A DNA stretch of 64,000 bases from a virus, in the IMG/VR virus record IMGVR_UViG_3300033978_000457, positions 36,126 through 100,125 of that record, one strand, 5' to 3'. A program made the position numbers and the translations under genes. Below, in pieces: positions 42,645 to 50,427 of the stretch. The notes below the pieces were generated by a model, which was given only the letters and a program-made list of their open reading frames with translations, did not search any database and had not been told where the DNA came from. Numbering within the stretch: position 1 is the first letter of the stretch; every line of letters starts with the position of its first letter.

Positions 42645-43008
42645 CAATCTTTTCTAAATCGGGAGGAAAATAGTTAGGTCCTTTTAGAACTTTTCCGTCT
42701 TCCCGATAGATGGGTCTGCCATCTTCTCCGAGCTTGCTCATATTAGAGCGGTGAACTTCTTGAAAGCCCATATCAATCTGCTCTGGAGTAAATCCCAATC
42801 TCATAAGGTTGCCATAAGCAAAATAAAGAGTATCAATCCCAGCATCCAGTTGGGCCGTGCGGTCTGTTCCCGCTTCGTCCATTTCATCTAGTTCTTCCTC
42901 AATAAGGCGGCGGCCTAGCGCTTTAGATTCTCCAAGTCCCATCATGTTTGGTAGTTGACCGTATGTAATCATAAAGTCTTCTACTAGTTCCGCGTTAGTT
43001 ATTTTCAT
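42631..43008 (-). CDS. MazG-like nucleotide pyrophosphohydrolase
   Basis: 125 residues. All-alpha NTP-PPase pattern: RRLIEEELDEMDEA (E-x2-E metal helix) and QLDAGIDTLYFAYGNLMRLG (D-x3-D helix), followed by a C-terminal hook. Hydrolyses (d)NTPs or alarmone-type nucleotides. Complements the dNTP hydrolase at 36968. Confidence 0.85.
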   Translation of the reverse strand: MKITNAELVEDFMITYGQLPNMMGLGESKALGRRLIEEELDEMDEAGTDRTAQLDAGIDTLYFAYGNLMRLGFTPEQIDMGFQEVHRSNMSKLGEDGRPIYREDGKVLKGPNYFPPDLEKIACLK

Positions 43009-43324
43009 TTAATTCCTTAGCTTCTTCGCCCGGTTTGGGAATGTATACTAATGTTTCCATAGACTGTAGCTTAGTGTCGATCTCAGAGATTTTAAGTTTA
43101 ATAGCCTCATCTATACCAGCTTGACTATTTTTATAATCGATCTCAGACTGCACGCTTACTAGCGTTACAGCCAGCACTGTATTAAGAATAAACCCTGCCA
43201 TTAGGCCAAACAAAAAGCTTTGCGCTTTATGTTGCTTAATGATAAAGTTTTCTATTCGTTCCACTTGCGCATCAGGCGCGAAAGCGTCTCGATTGAAAGA
43301 ACTATTTTTTCTCTTATGTACCAT
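42995..43324 (-). CDS. Single-pass membrane protein
   Basis: 109 residues: basic cytoplasmic N-terminus (MVHKRKNSSFNRD), one hydrophobic helix (SFLFGLMAGFILNTVLAVTL), then a coiled-coil periplasmic tail. Topology is spanin/holin-like, but no family recognised. Confidence 0.7.
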   Translation of the reverse strand: MVHKRKNSSFNRDAFAPDAQVERIENFIIKQHKAQSFLFGLMAGFILNTVLAVTLVSVQSEIDYKNSQAGIDEAIKLKISEIDTKLQSMETLVYIPKPGEEAKELNENN

Positions 43325-43346
43325 ATGAAGTATCCAAAAGCGTCCA

Positions 43347-43421
43347 TTATTGTTTATTCATCCACTCTACAACTTTGTTCCAATTAACCGAAATTGATTT
43401 AGCTTGTTCTTGTACAGTCAT
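43347..43421 (-). CDS. 24-residue peptide, translationally coupled
   Basis: ATG 43421 overlaps the TGA of the SLOG gene (ATGA). Product MTVQEQAKSISVNWNKVVEW... The coupling is the main evidence; amphipathic, function unknown. Confidence 0.4.
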   Translation of the reverse strand: MTVQEQAKSISVNWNKVVEWMNKQ

Positions 43422-43825
43422 CGTTGATAACTCCCATAAAGTCGCTCAATGACGGGAATGTCATTATTCTTAGCTTGTTGAATCATATTCCTAGTGCCGG
43501 CTCCGCCGTTGAAAGCGAGCACTTTGTCAGGTTTACCTTCTACGATCATACGTCTATTCCGGCGGGGACCGGCGGCTCGACCGTATTTTGCCCATTCTGT
43601 TTCGCTGATAGGGTATTTTTCTAGTCTTATTCCCATATCCTTGGCAAACTCAGCCGCTACTGTATCAGCGCCTGTGGCCATGCCAGATATAATAGTATCT
43701 AGATGCCTATGCCACAGAGCTGCCATGCCTGCGGGGCAAAGTAATTCTGTAATATGTTTGCGGATGAAATTTCTTTCCTCCGCAAACAGACCAAAGTTTC
43801 TACCACCGCAGACTAGAAGTCTCAT
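43418..43825 (-). CDS. SLOG-domain protein (DUF2493/YspA-like)
   Basis: 135 residues. LLVCGGRNFG at the N-terminus and TIISGMATGADTVAAEFA, then KYGRAAGPRRNRRMI and VLAFNGGAGTRNM: the nucleotide-binding SLOG fold with GG and PxRN motifs. Proposed sensors or processors of nucleotide ligands. Confidence 0.85.
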   Translation of the reverse strand: MRLLVCGGRNFGLFAEERNFIRKHITELLCPAGMAALWHRHLDTIISGMATGADTVAAEFAKDMGIRLEKYPISETEWAKYGRAAGPRRNRRMIVEGKPDKVLAFNGGAGTRNMIQQAKNNDIPVIERLYGSYQR

Positions 43826-44364
43826 TTTTCAGCAGCCATTCTTGCTTTAAGTTCACCAAGTTCAATAGGACGGAAGTCGATGTTTTCTACCGAGACGCAA
43901 AAGTAACGCGTGTCGATTTTACCCCATTTGGGGTCTAGAACCCGCGTTCCGTGGAGGTGCCCGTGAACATTTCCTCCGCACCATCGTGCAACGGAATCTG
44001 GGTGTAGCGGGATGTGGGAGAGGATAAGGTCATCCAGCTTGTGCGATCCAAGAATGTCTTCGAAAAAAGGACTGTAATCGTCAAGTTTGAAGATGTCATG
44101 ATTTCCTCTGACAAGTTTCTTTCTTCCCTTTAGAGCATGTAGAATACTTAGATTCTTACGTGCAATAACCACGTCACCAAGATGGTAAACGCGGTCTTCG
44201 TCGCTTACTACAGCGTTCCACCGTTGGACCATTTCGCGGTCCATTTCTTCCGTACTAGTGAATGGTCTTAGAGGCGTGCCATCCGATTTCTTAAAAGTTG
44301 ACCACGTTTTTTCGTGTCCGAAATGCGTGTCACTTATCAGCCACGTTTTTGTCATCTTCTTCAT
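43822..44364 (-). CDS. Calcineurin-like metallophosphoesterase
   Basis: 180 residues. Motifs WLISDTHFGH, VYHLGDVV, VRGNHD, LILSHIPLH and NVHGHLHG give the complete metal centre. Similar small phage enzymes are annotated as phosphatases or 2',3'-cyclic phosphodiesterases; substrate unknown. Confidence 0.88.
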   Translation of the reverse strand: MKKMTKTWLISDTHFGHEKTWSTFKKSDGTPLRPFTSTEEMDREMVQRWNAVVSDEDRVYHLGDVVIARKNLSILHALKGRKKLVRGNHDIFKLDDYSPFFEDILGSHKLDDLILSHIPLHPDSVARWCGGNVHGHLHGTRVLDPKWGKIDTRYFCVSVENIDFRPIELGELKARMAAEK

Positions 44365-44524
44365 CTTCTTCTAATTCGAACCACATCATATCAGCAAAGA
44401 GCCGATCAATGTTCTCTTGTAGTTGGTAAGCTTGCTGCTCCATGAGCAGGGGCAAGTTAATGAGGAGTTCCCCATCAAAAGAAACTTCCCACATATTATT
44501 TTTAAAATTTACATCAATCAACAT
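44330..44524 (-). CDS. Acidic hypothetical protein
   Basis: 64 residues. Short beta hairpin (VNFKNNMWEVSFDGELLI), helix, then acidic tail (FELEEDEEDDKNVADK). Overlaps both neighbours. Confidence 0.65.
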   Translation of the reverse strand: MLIDVNFKNNMWEVSFDGELLINLPLLMEQQAYQLQENIDRLFADMMWFELEEDEEDDKNVADK

Positions 44525-44748
44525 TTGTCAAGCCTTTCAAGTTCTGAATCAATAAAATGACGTGCCATTTTTAGACAGTTTCGTGGATTCTGTGGAGCCC
44601 AAGACGATACGTCAAAGGGGTAATACCCTAGCGCCACGTCCCGATCTCCTTGAGTTCCTGCGGCATAATACCGGAGGTAGGCAATCGCTGCCCATACTAA
44701 TTCATTATCTACGAAGCCGTTATTCGCTTCATCCACCACTTCAATCAT
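44518..44748 (-). CDS. Conserved phage hypothetical protein
   Basis: 76 residues. ELVWAAIAYLRYYAAG...GYYPFDVSSWAPQNPRNCLKMA...IDSELERLDK matches a common phage family with a W/P-rich centre and ending in ERLD. Function unknown. Confidence 0.75.
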   Translation of the reverse strand: MIEVVDEANNGFVDNELVWAAIAYLRYYAAGTQGDRDVALGYYPFDVSSWAPQNPRNCLKMARHFIDSELERLDKC

Positions 44749-44878
44749 CCATACTCCCCGTATAAATAGCGATTGTTACGAATAACACCGAGAACATAAT
44801 TAACTCGTCTTTGCCCAGTAGGCTAAGAGAGAATGGAAGGCCCCAATGTTCAAAGTCTAAATACGCCCTAACTCTCAT
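44741..44878 (-). CDS. 45-residue membrane protein
   Basis: ATG 44878 overlaps the end of the bS21-like gene. Product MRVRAYLDFEHWGLPFSLSL... ends in a hydrophobic helix (LIMFSVLFVTIAIYTGS). Preferred over a longer frame open to 45016, which merely shadows the bS21-like gene. Confidence 0.6.
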   Translation of the reverse strand: MRVRAYLDFEHWGLPFSLSLLGKDELIMFSVLFVTIAIYTGSMDD

Positions 44879-45086
44879 TTGCTTCAGCATCCTGCGTAAG
44901 TCGCTCTTGAAGTTCTTTACGAAGTCGAATTCTCGCCGCGGCCATCCTAGCTCGACGTTTTTTTCCCTTCGAGACGAAGCCATCTGACCTCTCGATGTAG
45001 CGACGGAGGTCGCCATCTTCAGTGACTTTTTTGCTTAGAAGCGACATCGCTTTAGCTGTATTATTTTTACGTACTTGTACGTGCAT
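44868..45086 (-). CDS. bS21-like ribosomal protein
   Basis: 72 residues. N-terminal MHVQVRKNNTAKAMSLLSKK aligns with the bacterial bS21 opening (V.VR.NN...AL..LKKK), followed by a short charged turn and long basic helix (GKKRRARMAAARIRLRKEL), as in S21. bS21 binds the 30S platform next to the anti-Shine-Dalgarno; a phage copy could alter mRNA selection by host ribosomes. The C-terminus is more acidic than in bacterial S21. Confidence 0.8.
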   Translation of the reverse strand: MHVQVRKNNTAKAMSLLSKKVTEDGDLRRYIERSDGFVSKGKKRRARMAAARIRLRKELQERLTQDAEANES

Positions 45087-45095
45087 CTTCGATCC

Positions 45096-45530
45096 TTAAT
45101 CGTTTAATATGATTAAATGGTAAATGAACTTAACATCACCATTTTCCTGCTCTTCATGTTCTACATATAAATTTTGGGTAAGGCACTGTGAAATTTGCTC
45201 TGCAGCAACTTTCATCAACATGTCTTCATCTAGGTTAGGTAGGGCACTTTGCTCTACATTAATGTAGAAGTTGATGACTTTAAACGATTTGTTTAGCGTC
45301 TCAACAGCACTAGCGTAAGCTTCTAACTGAGGCTCAAGTTTGCCCTCTACTTCATCACCAGCACGTAGTTTATCTAGTGTAGCTAGAAGCTCTTTCTTGC
45401 CCTGAGTGTGGCCAGAGACCCAAATAGGGTTCTGGTAAGTCTCCATAAGGAGAGGGCCCCAGCTCTTAGCCCATGCTAGCATTTCCTCATCAGTTTTAAT
45501 GGCTTCCCATTCTTTTCTGACGGTGATCAT
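45096..45530 (-). CDS. Hypothetical protein
   Basis: 144 residues, alpha/beta. Trp-rich N-terminus (KEWEAIKTDEEMLAWAKSWG), C-terminal strands. No family recognised. ATG overlaps the stop of the upstream gene. Confidence 0.7.
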   Translation of the reverse strand: MITVRKEWEAIKTDEEMLAWAKSWGPLLMETYQNPIWVSGHTQGKKELLATLDKLRAGDEVEGKLEPQLEAYASAVETLNKSFKVINFYINVEQSALPNLDEDMLMKVAAEQISQCLTQNLYVEHEEQENGDVKFIYHLIILND

Positions 45531-45748
45531 GATTCCCTATCGCCGGGGTTTCTAGAAACTCTTTTTGCCTTGTTATTTGCTAGCATATACTCCAGTCGGG
45601 TAATACGATCTTGGTGGGATTCCACCACTCCCATAGTACGTTCGTGGAGCTTAATCAAACGGCTTATCATAACTTGCTGCTCTTTGATGTGCGTCAGCAA
45701 ATTGTCCAAAGTTTGACCATCAGCGGTCATGTACTTTTCTTCAGTCAT
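45527..45748 (-). CDS. Small helical protein
   Basis: 73 residues from ATG 45748 with AAGGG upstream; predicted coiled coil (LLTHIKEQQVMISRLIKLHE). Overlaps the small HTH gene by 8 nt. Confidence 0.65.
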   Translation of the reverse strand: MTEEKYMTADGQTLDNLLTHIKEQQVMISRLIKLHERTMGVVESHQDRITRLEYMLANNKAKRVSRNPGDRES

Positions 45749-45905
45749 CTTTAACCCTTTTAAAAGTCCATCCACGTTTTCGTAGGTAGGACACCTGATT
45801 GCGTACAGCTTGTACGCTTCTTCCTAGTTTTTCTGCCAGTTCTTCGACCGGAATTTCATTATACTCTTTTTTAAGAAGTAATCTTTCCACCTGAGTCCAC
45901 TGCAT
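45741..45905 (-). CDS. 54-residue HTH protein
   Basis: ATG 45905 to TGA 45741, reading MQWTQVERLLLKKEYNEIPV, then ELAEKLGRSVQAVRNQVSYL and RKRGW. This is a compact HTH close to the modules in the D5-like proteins (ELA..LgRS..AVR...). Overlaps its neighbours on both sides by few bases. Probably a small DNA-binding regulator. Confidence 0.7.
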   Translation of the reverse strand: MQWTQVERLLLKKEYNEIPVEELAEKLGRSVQAVRNQVSYLRKRGWTFKRVKDD

Positions 45906-46095
45906 TAATAAGCTCCATTACTTTAAGCATTGTAGCTTTACGCTCACGAACTAGAAAAGTTTTTGTCTCTAGATAACTGGTCATAACTTCGAGCAGTTTA
46001 GCACGTGGAAGATTTTTCTCCATTTGAATCTTGGTGTAAGCCTCTACAACGGGCCACCAGTAATCAACGACTTTTTGGGATTTTTCCGGCAACAT
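45871..46095 (-). CDS. Hypothetical helical protein
   Basis: 74 residues from ATG 46095 (GGAGAAATAAC upstream): MLPEKSQKVVDYWWPVVEAY. All-alpha. First gene of the 46116 promoter unit. Confidence 0.65.
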   Translation of the reverse strand: MLPEKSQKVVDYWWPVVEAYTKIQMEKNLPRAKLLEVMTSYLETKTFLVRERKATMLKVMELINAVDSGGKITS

Positions 46096-46115
46096 GTTAT
46101 TTCTCCATTTCAATA

Positions 46116-46144
46116 ACTATAGCACCAACTTGACTCTATGTCAA
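46116..46144 (-). promoter_or_regulatory. Sigma70-like promoter for the 42.6-46.1 kb unit
   Basis: -35 TTGACA (46139-46144), 17-bp spacer, -10 TATAGT (46116-46121). The upstream side reads AAATTTGAGTC rather than the class box. Confidence 0.83.
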
Positions 46145-46193
46145 GACTCAAATTTTGATACTCAAACGATAATTAACATCATTTAATTATCTT

Positions 46194-46850
46194 TTATATA
46201 AAATTACCTTTTAATTTATACTTTAAGGGGAATCTTTTCACCTTAAAATTTGAGCGTTCTATTAAAAGTCTAAACAAAGACTCTGGGTGATAATAATTTC
46301 TACTTATATAAGTAGGCACAAAATTAAAGAAATCCGCAAGAGATTCCATAACATAAGGATTAGCTACGCAAAGAACATCGTTATAACCACCCCTGTGATC
46401 AAATCCTTCTGGTATATACACAGTATAGTCTTCCGGATAAATATCTGGAAAAGGCTCAGCCAGCTCGATATCCATTCTAGTTCTTATTACTCTTTTATAG
46501 TCATAACTTTGCGCTATATGGTTTACTTTAAACATTTTGTAAAACATAAAGTATACATTTTGAGCCACAGCCTCTTCAGCAAGCGCGCCGTCATAAGCTA
46601 CTGCCGCACCTGCATTAAATTCTTTTGGTGAAAAGTGTTCAACCTCTAGTATTTTAGGCCAGTAGTGTTTATATACCTCGTCTAGTGACATAGTATCAGG
46701 TATATGCGAATTGTCTCTAGTTAGAATAGTATTAGGGCCCCAAGTGGAAATGAATACGTCAGACGCTTCACCTAGAAACCTATTGAAAGGTTCTACGCAT
46801 CTAACTGCATCTCTAATTTGGCCAAATAATTGAACTTGTGTGTCTCTCAT
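46194..46850 (-). CDS. Glycan-cassette protein, glycosyltransferase-like
   Basis: 218 residues. VQLFGQIRDAVRCVEPFNRF, DVFISTWGPNT and RVIRTRMDIELAEPF (with a D-x-E) resemble enzymes found in polysaccharide loci that act on sugar chains. First ORF of a five-gene glycan module reading toward lower coordinates from 49085. Confidence 0.6.
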   Translation of the reverse strand: MRDTQVQLFGQIRDAVRCVEPFNRFLGEASDVFISTWGPNTILTRDNSHIPDTMSLDEVYKHYWPKILEVEHFSPKEFNAGAAVAYDGALAEEAVAQNVYFMFYKMFKVNHIAQSYDYKRVIRTRMDIELAEPFPDIYPEDYTVYIPEGFDHRGGYNDVLCVANPYVMESLADFFNFVPTYISRNYYHPESLFRLLIERSNFKVKRFPLKYKLKGNFI

Positions 46851-47428
46851 CTTGAAAAATAAATATTAGCTTCTTTGCCGTTTTCTGTATCCCAAGTGTA
46901 GGTAAATCCATTACTTGTCAAAAACTTGCCAACATTATCTAATGTATTATCTGTGTTATACAGATTTACCGTTAATGCTACTTCACAGCGTCCAGCTAAT
47001 ATACTCCCTATTCTAGCACCTAAACTTTGTAGTACAATTAGATCATTCCCCTGAGCATCGATCCATAAATAATCAACCAATCCTATATTATGTGTAGCCA
47101 TAAATGTATCAAGTCTAGTCTTGTAAACTTTATACGTATGGGTCACATTAAAATCTGGTCGCCCTTCCCAAAGATCATGTATTTTTGGGTTAAAATCATG
47201 TAGCGATGAGCAGCCCCAATCTCCTTGACCCGCTACCTTAAACGTGCCCCAACCATTTTCGTAGTCAACAGCAGCACATACTGGGTAATAATGCTTATAC
47301 TTAGACAGTCGCTTTGATAAATCTAAGTGTAACTCTGGTGTAGGCTCAAAAGCATACACCCAATATCCCTGATTAAGAAAAGACTCAGTATCTCTACCGT
47401 TATTAGAACCAACTTCTATCGCTATCAT
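46847..47428 (-). CDS. FkbM-family methyltransferase
   Basis: 193 residues. MIAIEVGSNNGRDTESFL (SAM loop), VYAFEPTPELHLDL (acidic residue after strand 2) and VDYLWIDAQGND (D in strand 4) are the FkbM/Methyltransf_21 landmarks. Likely O-methylates a sugar. 4-nt overlaps on both sides. Confidence 0.85.
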   Translation of the reverse strand: MIAIEVGSNNGRDTESFLNQGYWVYAFEPTPELHLDLSKRLSKYKHYYPVCAAVDYENGWGTFKVAGQGDWGCSSLHDFNPKIHDLWEGRPDFNVTHTYKVYKTRLDTFMATHNIGLVDYLWIDAQGNDLIVLQSLGARIGSILAGRCEVALTVNLYNTDNTLDNVGKFLTSNGFTYTWDTENGKEANIYFSR

Positions 47429-47850
47429 AAGCTATCCCTATATCTAATAGGCCAATCAGTACAAATACCGTAGTTACTAAACTCATCATTAAGCTCAGGA
47501 AGTACAGCAATACTATTCTTAATAGGTTGCACTCCAGGGTAGGCCCAAAGTATGCCATAACTAGTATAAACTACGTCATCTTTATCATGCCAAAATCTGT
47601 GCAGAGTTTCTAGTTCTAGAGCTTCCTTGTTCTTGCAATGAACCCACAATAAAGCTGCCCTATCTTCTAACCAACTTAAGGGTACCAAGTATTCTGGCTC
47701 GTCATGCCCAAGGTAAAGTTTGTTTTCTATCTTTCTTAGGTCAATCTCTACTTCAAAATCCATCTCTAGAGCTCTATCAATAAACTCGGGGTGATTTTCC
47801 ATGGCGGAAAGTGGGCCGTTTAAATTACCTCTGTGAGATATTATTATCAA
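47425..47850 (-). CDS. GDPD-like phosphodiesterase
   Basis: 141 residues. IISHRGNLNGPL and FEVEIDLRKIENKLYLGHDE match the GDPD H-R-G and E.D....D...H core. Short for the family (about 240), so it is a minimal version common in sugar-nucleotide loci. Substrate unknown. Confidence 0.72.
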   Translation of the reverse strand: MIIISHRGNLNGPLSAMENHPEFIDRALEMDFEVEIDLRKIENKLYLGHDEPEYLVPLSWLEDRAALLWVHCKNKEALELETLHRFWHDKDDVVYTSYGILWAYPGVQPIKNSIAVLPELNDEFSNYGICTDWPIRYRDSL

Positions 47851-48535
47851 GATAGCTCCTTAAGTCCTCTGGCGTTCCTAACCCTTGCATCTTTGATACT
47901 TGTTGAATGGTAATTCTTTTACCGTCTTGTATTGCTTCGTTATATACTGGGCAAATATAGAACTCTCCATTAGTTCGTATATTTTTCTGTATCATTTGGT
48001 GGGCGTACTTGACGTAGTCTGCTCCGCTTTTCCAATAATAAATACCTACAGTAGCATCATCACTAATAGGATTTTTTTCGGCTACTTGTTCTACCAGTTC
48101 GCCCGATACTTTTGCAAAGGACCATTTAGGGTTTGTATCTTTGAAAGTTAATATACCACCATCGTATTGAGAAAATAGCTTAATGGTCTCTGCACTGTTC
48201 CATTCAATTAGCTGGTCACTGTTTGCAATAAGAAGCGGTATGTTGTAATTTATATGATCTTCTGCAAGCAGAGAAGTGCACGCTGCACCCTCTGTTATGC
48301 TATCTACTACGATTATCTTACAAGAAGGAGCAAACGATCTAAGCTCATACTCCAAGTTATACTCGTAGTAATGCTCCCTTAAAACTAGGAAGATATACCT
48401 GGCTTTAGTAATACCTATGTTTTCATACACTAACTGTATCATAGGTTTGCCGTTAATTTTGATCAATGGCTTTGGTAATTTATAGTGCTCTAGAAATCTA
48501 GAACCCCTACCAGCCATTGGAATTAATATATTCAT
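47825..48535 (-). CDS. Sugar nucleotidyltransferase
   Basis: 236 residues. ILIPMAGRGSRFLEHYKLPK is the G-x-G-x-R...K-P signature of NTP_transferase; LIANSDQLIEW supplies the metal Asp. Activates a sugar phosphate to NDP-sugar for the cassette. Confidence 0.88.
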   Translation of the reverse strand: MNILIPMAGRGSRFLEHYKLPKPLIKINGKPMIQLVYENIGITKARYIFLVLREHYYEYNLEYELRSFAPSCKIIVVDSITEGAACTSLLAEDHINYNIPLLIANSDQLIEWNSAETIKLFSQYDGGILTFKDTNPKWSFAKVSGELVEQVAEKNPISDDATVGIYYWKSGADYVKYAHQMIQKNIRTNGEFYICPVYNEAIQDGKRITIQQVSKMQGLGTPEDLRSYLDNNISQR

Positions 48536-49085
48536 TAAGTACCTTTACTAAGTGGTCTCTATTTTGAATTTTTATAACTTCGCTAGCCCTACTATCCCAT
48601 GCTGCTTTAAGTCCTATAGGACTGTCCTCGAAAATAACAGAGTGAAGCATTGGAAAATGATCTATTAATTCATTATAAATTTCAGGATCTGGTTTAGGTT
48701 TGACAACATCTTCGTTACTACGTATAAATAAAAATAAATGCCCTACACCTAGGTTTTTCAACGCAGTAAGTATAGAGCTTCTAATTGAGTTACTAGCTAC
48801 ACATAAAATATTGTGCTCTGCTAGTTTACTTAGCAGAGCAATTAATTCTTTATCTTCTTTTACATTATCGAAAGATGTGTATTTTTGTTTTGTTTTTGCA
48901 ACTTCTTCTGGGGCTCCAAGCATGTCCAATTTCGTGAGAGTTGGAAGACCATTGTATTTACTTAAATGATCTTCATAGGAGATTGGTAGATAATTATGTT
49001 CAATTAGAGCCTTATTTAAGGCTTCAAAATGCATATCCTTAGTATCTACTAGAACCCCATCGAGATCAAAGATCATCAGTTGCAT
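48507..49085 (-). CDS. HAD-superfamily sugar phosphatase
   Basis: 192 residues from ATG 49085 (AGGA upstream). LMIFDLDGVLVDTKDMHFEA (DxD), CVASNSIRSS, KPKPDPEIY (Lys) and IFEDSPIGLKAA complete the HAD motifs, beta-phosphoglucomutase-like. Likely acts on a sugar phosphate in the same pathway. Confidence 0.88.
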   Translation of the reverse strand: MQLMIFDLDGVLVDTKDMHFEALNKALIEHNYLPISYEDHLSKYNGLPTLTKLDMLGAPEEVAKTKQKYTSFDNVKEDKELIALLSKLAEHNILCVASNSIRSSILTALKNLGVGHLFLFIRSNEDVVKPKPDPEIYNELIDHFPMLHSVIFEDSPIGLKAAWDSRASEVIKIQNRDHLVKVLNEYINSNGW

Positions 49086-49356
49086 CAAAACATCCTGGGA
49101 AGATTTCGCGCGCGAGTGCGTTGCCTTCATGGAAGTGAACAGCTCCCCAATATTCTGAGCTATTGAGTTTAATTGGCAGAAACCGAATAGACCCTCCGTT
49201 ATCAAACGTAAGTCGATTAGAAGCATACTGGTTGTCTACGTCTTGAGTAAGATTTAGAGCGCGCATGATTTCGTTAACGCACTCGTCTTCTGTATCATAG
49301 CACATGAGTACTCTAGAGCCTGCTAGCGCGGCCTCTACTGCTTCTTCAATTGTCAT
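49066..49356 (-). CDS. Hypothetical protein
   Basis: 96 residues, MTIEEAVEAALAGSRVLMCY; alpha/beta. No motif recognised. Ends within the start of the HAD gene. Confidence 0.65.
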   Translation of the reverse strand: MTIEEAVEAALAGSRVLMCYDTEDECVNEIMRALNLTQDVDNQYASNRLTFDNGGSIRFLPIKLNSSEYWGAVHFHEGNALAREIFPGCFDATDDL

Positions 49357-49498
49357 TTTCTTTCCTCTTTGCTAGTTCTTCTTGAACCTGCCCTATGTTA
49401 AAAATGCCGCCACGGTAATAAAATCTGCCCGACCTTTTAACTCTATGAGCTGCCTCCCAGCTCTCTAGAACAAATAGTGGGACCATTCTAATATTCAA
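49346..49498 (-). CDS. 50-residue protein, TTG start
   Basis: TTG 49498 overlaps the TGA of the membrane protein upstream and has GGAG seven bases before it. Product MNIRMVPLFVLESWEAAHRV..., basic. A longer frame to 49576 only shadows the membrane protein. Confidence 0.55.
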   Translation of the reverse strand: MNIRMVPLFVLESWEAAHRVKRSGRFYYRGGIFNIGQVQEELAKRKENDN

Positions 49499-49617
49499 AG
49501 TATAACTCCAATAACCATGACCACCACAACAAGCCAGCATATACCAAGGAAGGCCCAGCGGCCCGCCTTGGTACATAGTGCTAGTAACATTAAGAGGCCT
49601 AATATTGCGTTAGACAT
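49495..49617 (-). CDS. 40-residue membrane protein
   Basis: ATG 49617 to TGA 49495. Two short hydrophobic stretches (AILGLLMLLALC and ICWLVVVVMVIGVIL) around a basic turn. Overlaps the end of the phosphoesterase gene by 8 nt. Confidence 0.6.
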   Translation of the reverse strand: MSNAILGLLMLLALCTKAGRWAFLGICWLVVVVMVIGVIL

Positions 49618-50422
49618 CAAAGCAGGCTTCCGGGTTAAACTTAGGGTTCACTGCACGGTTAAAGTAACCATATGGGTTACCAAGCACGTTTGTTTCGCCG
49701 ATCATATAATCAATTTTGTGATGCATATGACCATGAACCCAGAACTTCAGGTTCTTAGCAGCAAGCACGTCTGCATCGAGTGCAGTGTAGTACGCGCCGT
49801 TAAGTTCACTGCCATACCGGCCGTTGCGAAACTCCGGAGCCACAGATTTGTAGCTAGGAGCCATGTGAGTCATGACAACAGCGGCATCGTAGTCGCCGTC
49901 AAGACGATCGAAGATGTACTGTTTGCTGATGCGATGCTTATGAAGACTCTTCCAAGGGGTGTTTCCAGCCCAAGTAATGTAGTCATTCATGCCTTGTGCG
50001 GCTGCAGTGATCGTGTCCAGGTTTTCGTTGTCGAAGTCTGTCCAAAGCGGGGCACCGATGAAACGAATCTTGCGCTCCATACCATGCTCGTCTGTTTCAT
50101 AGAGATCAATACGATTGTTGTCTAGATGAAAGAGATTCTTATAGCGCTCAAGAGCGGGGGTAAGAACAGCAATAGGGTCAGCGTTAGGGTCCGTCCAGTT
50201 GTAGCCTTCGTGGTTGCCGCTAGTATAAAGCACAGTCTTATACTTTTTGCACACTTCTTCTAGGAAGTAGTGATACCGCGCAGCGACGTTAGGCTTGCTG
50301 TCAAAATGGTTTGCAAGAAAGATATCGCCTGCCAGCAGCAGGACGTCAGCTTTCACTTTATTTCGTGGAATGAATGTGTTGCCGAACTCTAGATGAAGGT
50401 CGGACATATATGCAACACGCAT
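49610..50422 (-). CDS. Metallophosphoesterase
   Basis: 270 residues. Motifs YMSDLHLEF, LLAGDIF, SGNHEGYN, VVMTHMAPS and WVHGHMHH give a full calcineurin-like metal centre. Distinct from the smaller enzyme at 43822. Substrate unknown. Confidence 0.9.
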   Translation of the reverse strand: MRVAYMSDLHLEFGNTFIPRNKVKADVLLLAGDIFLANHFDSKPNVAARYHYFLEEVCKKYKTVLYTSGNHEGYNWTDPNADPIAVLTPALERYKNLFHLDNNRIDLYETDEHGMERKIRFIGAPLWTDFDNENLDTITAAAQGMNDYITWAGNTPWKSLHKHRISKQYIFDRLDGDYDAAVVMTHMAPSYKSVAPEFRNGRYGSELNGAYYTALDADVLAAKNLKFWVHGHMHHKIDYMIGETNVLGNPYGYFNRAVNPKFNPEACFDV

Positions 50423-50427
50423 TGTAA

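Noticed and set aside
44480-44530. Possible promoter with TTGACA at about 44525-44530
   Set aside because: No -10 at 16-18 bp and no upstream class box; lies inside an operon of overlapping genes.
44879-45016. N-terminal extension of the 45-residue membrane protein
   Set aside because: The extension is out-of-frame translation of the bS21-like gene; ATG 44878 gives a sensible small membrane protein.
49499-49576. Longer start for the 50-residue protein
   Set aside because: That stretch is the other frame of the 40-residue membrane protein; TTG 49498 has a well-spaced ribosome site.
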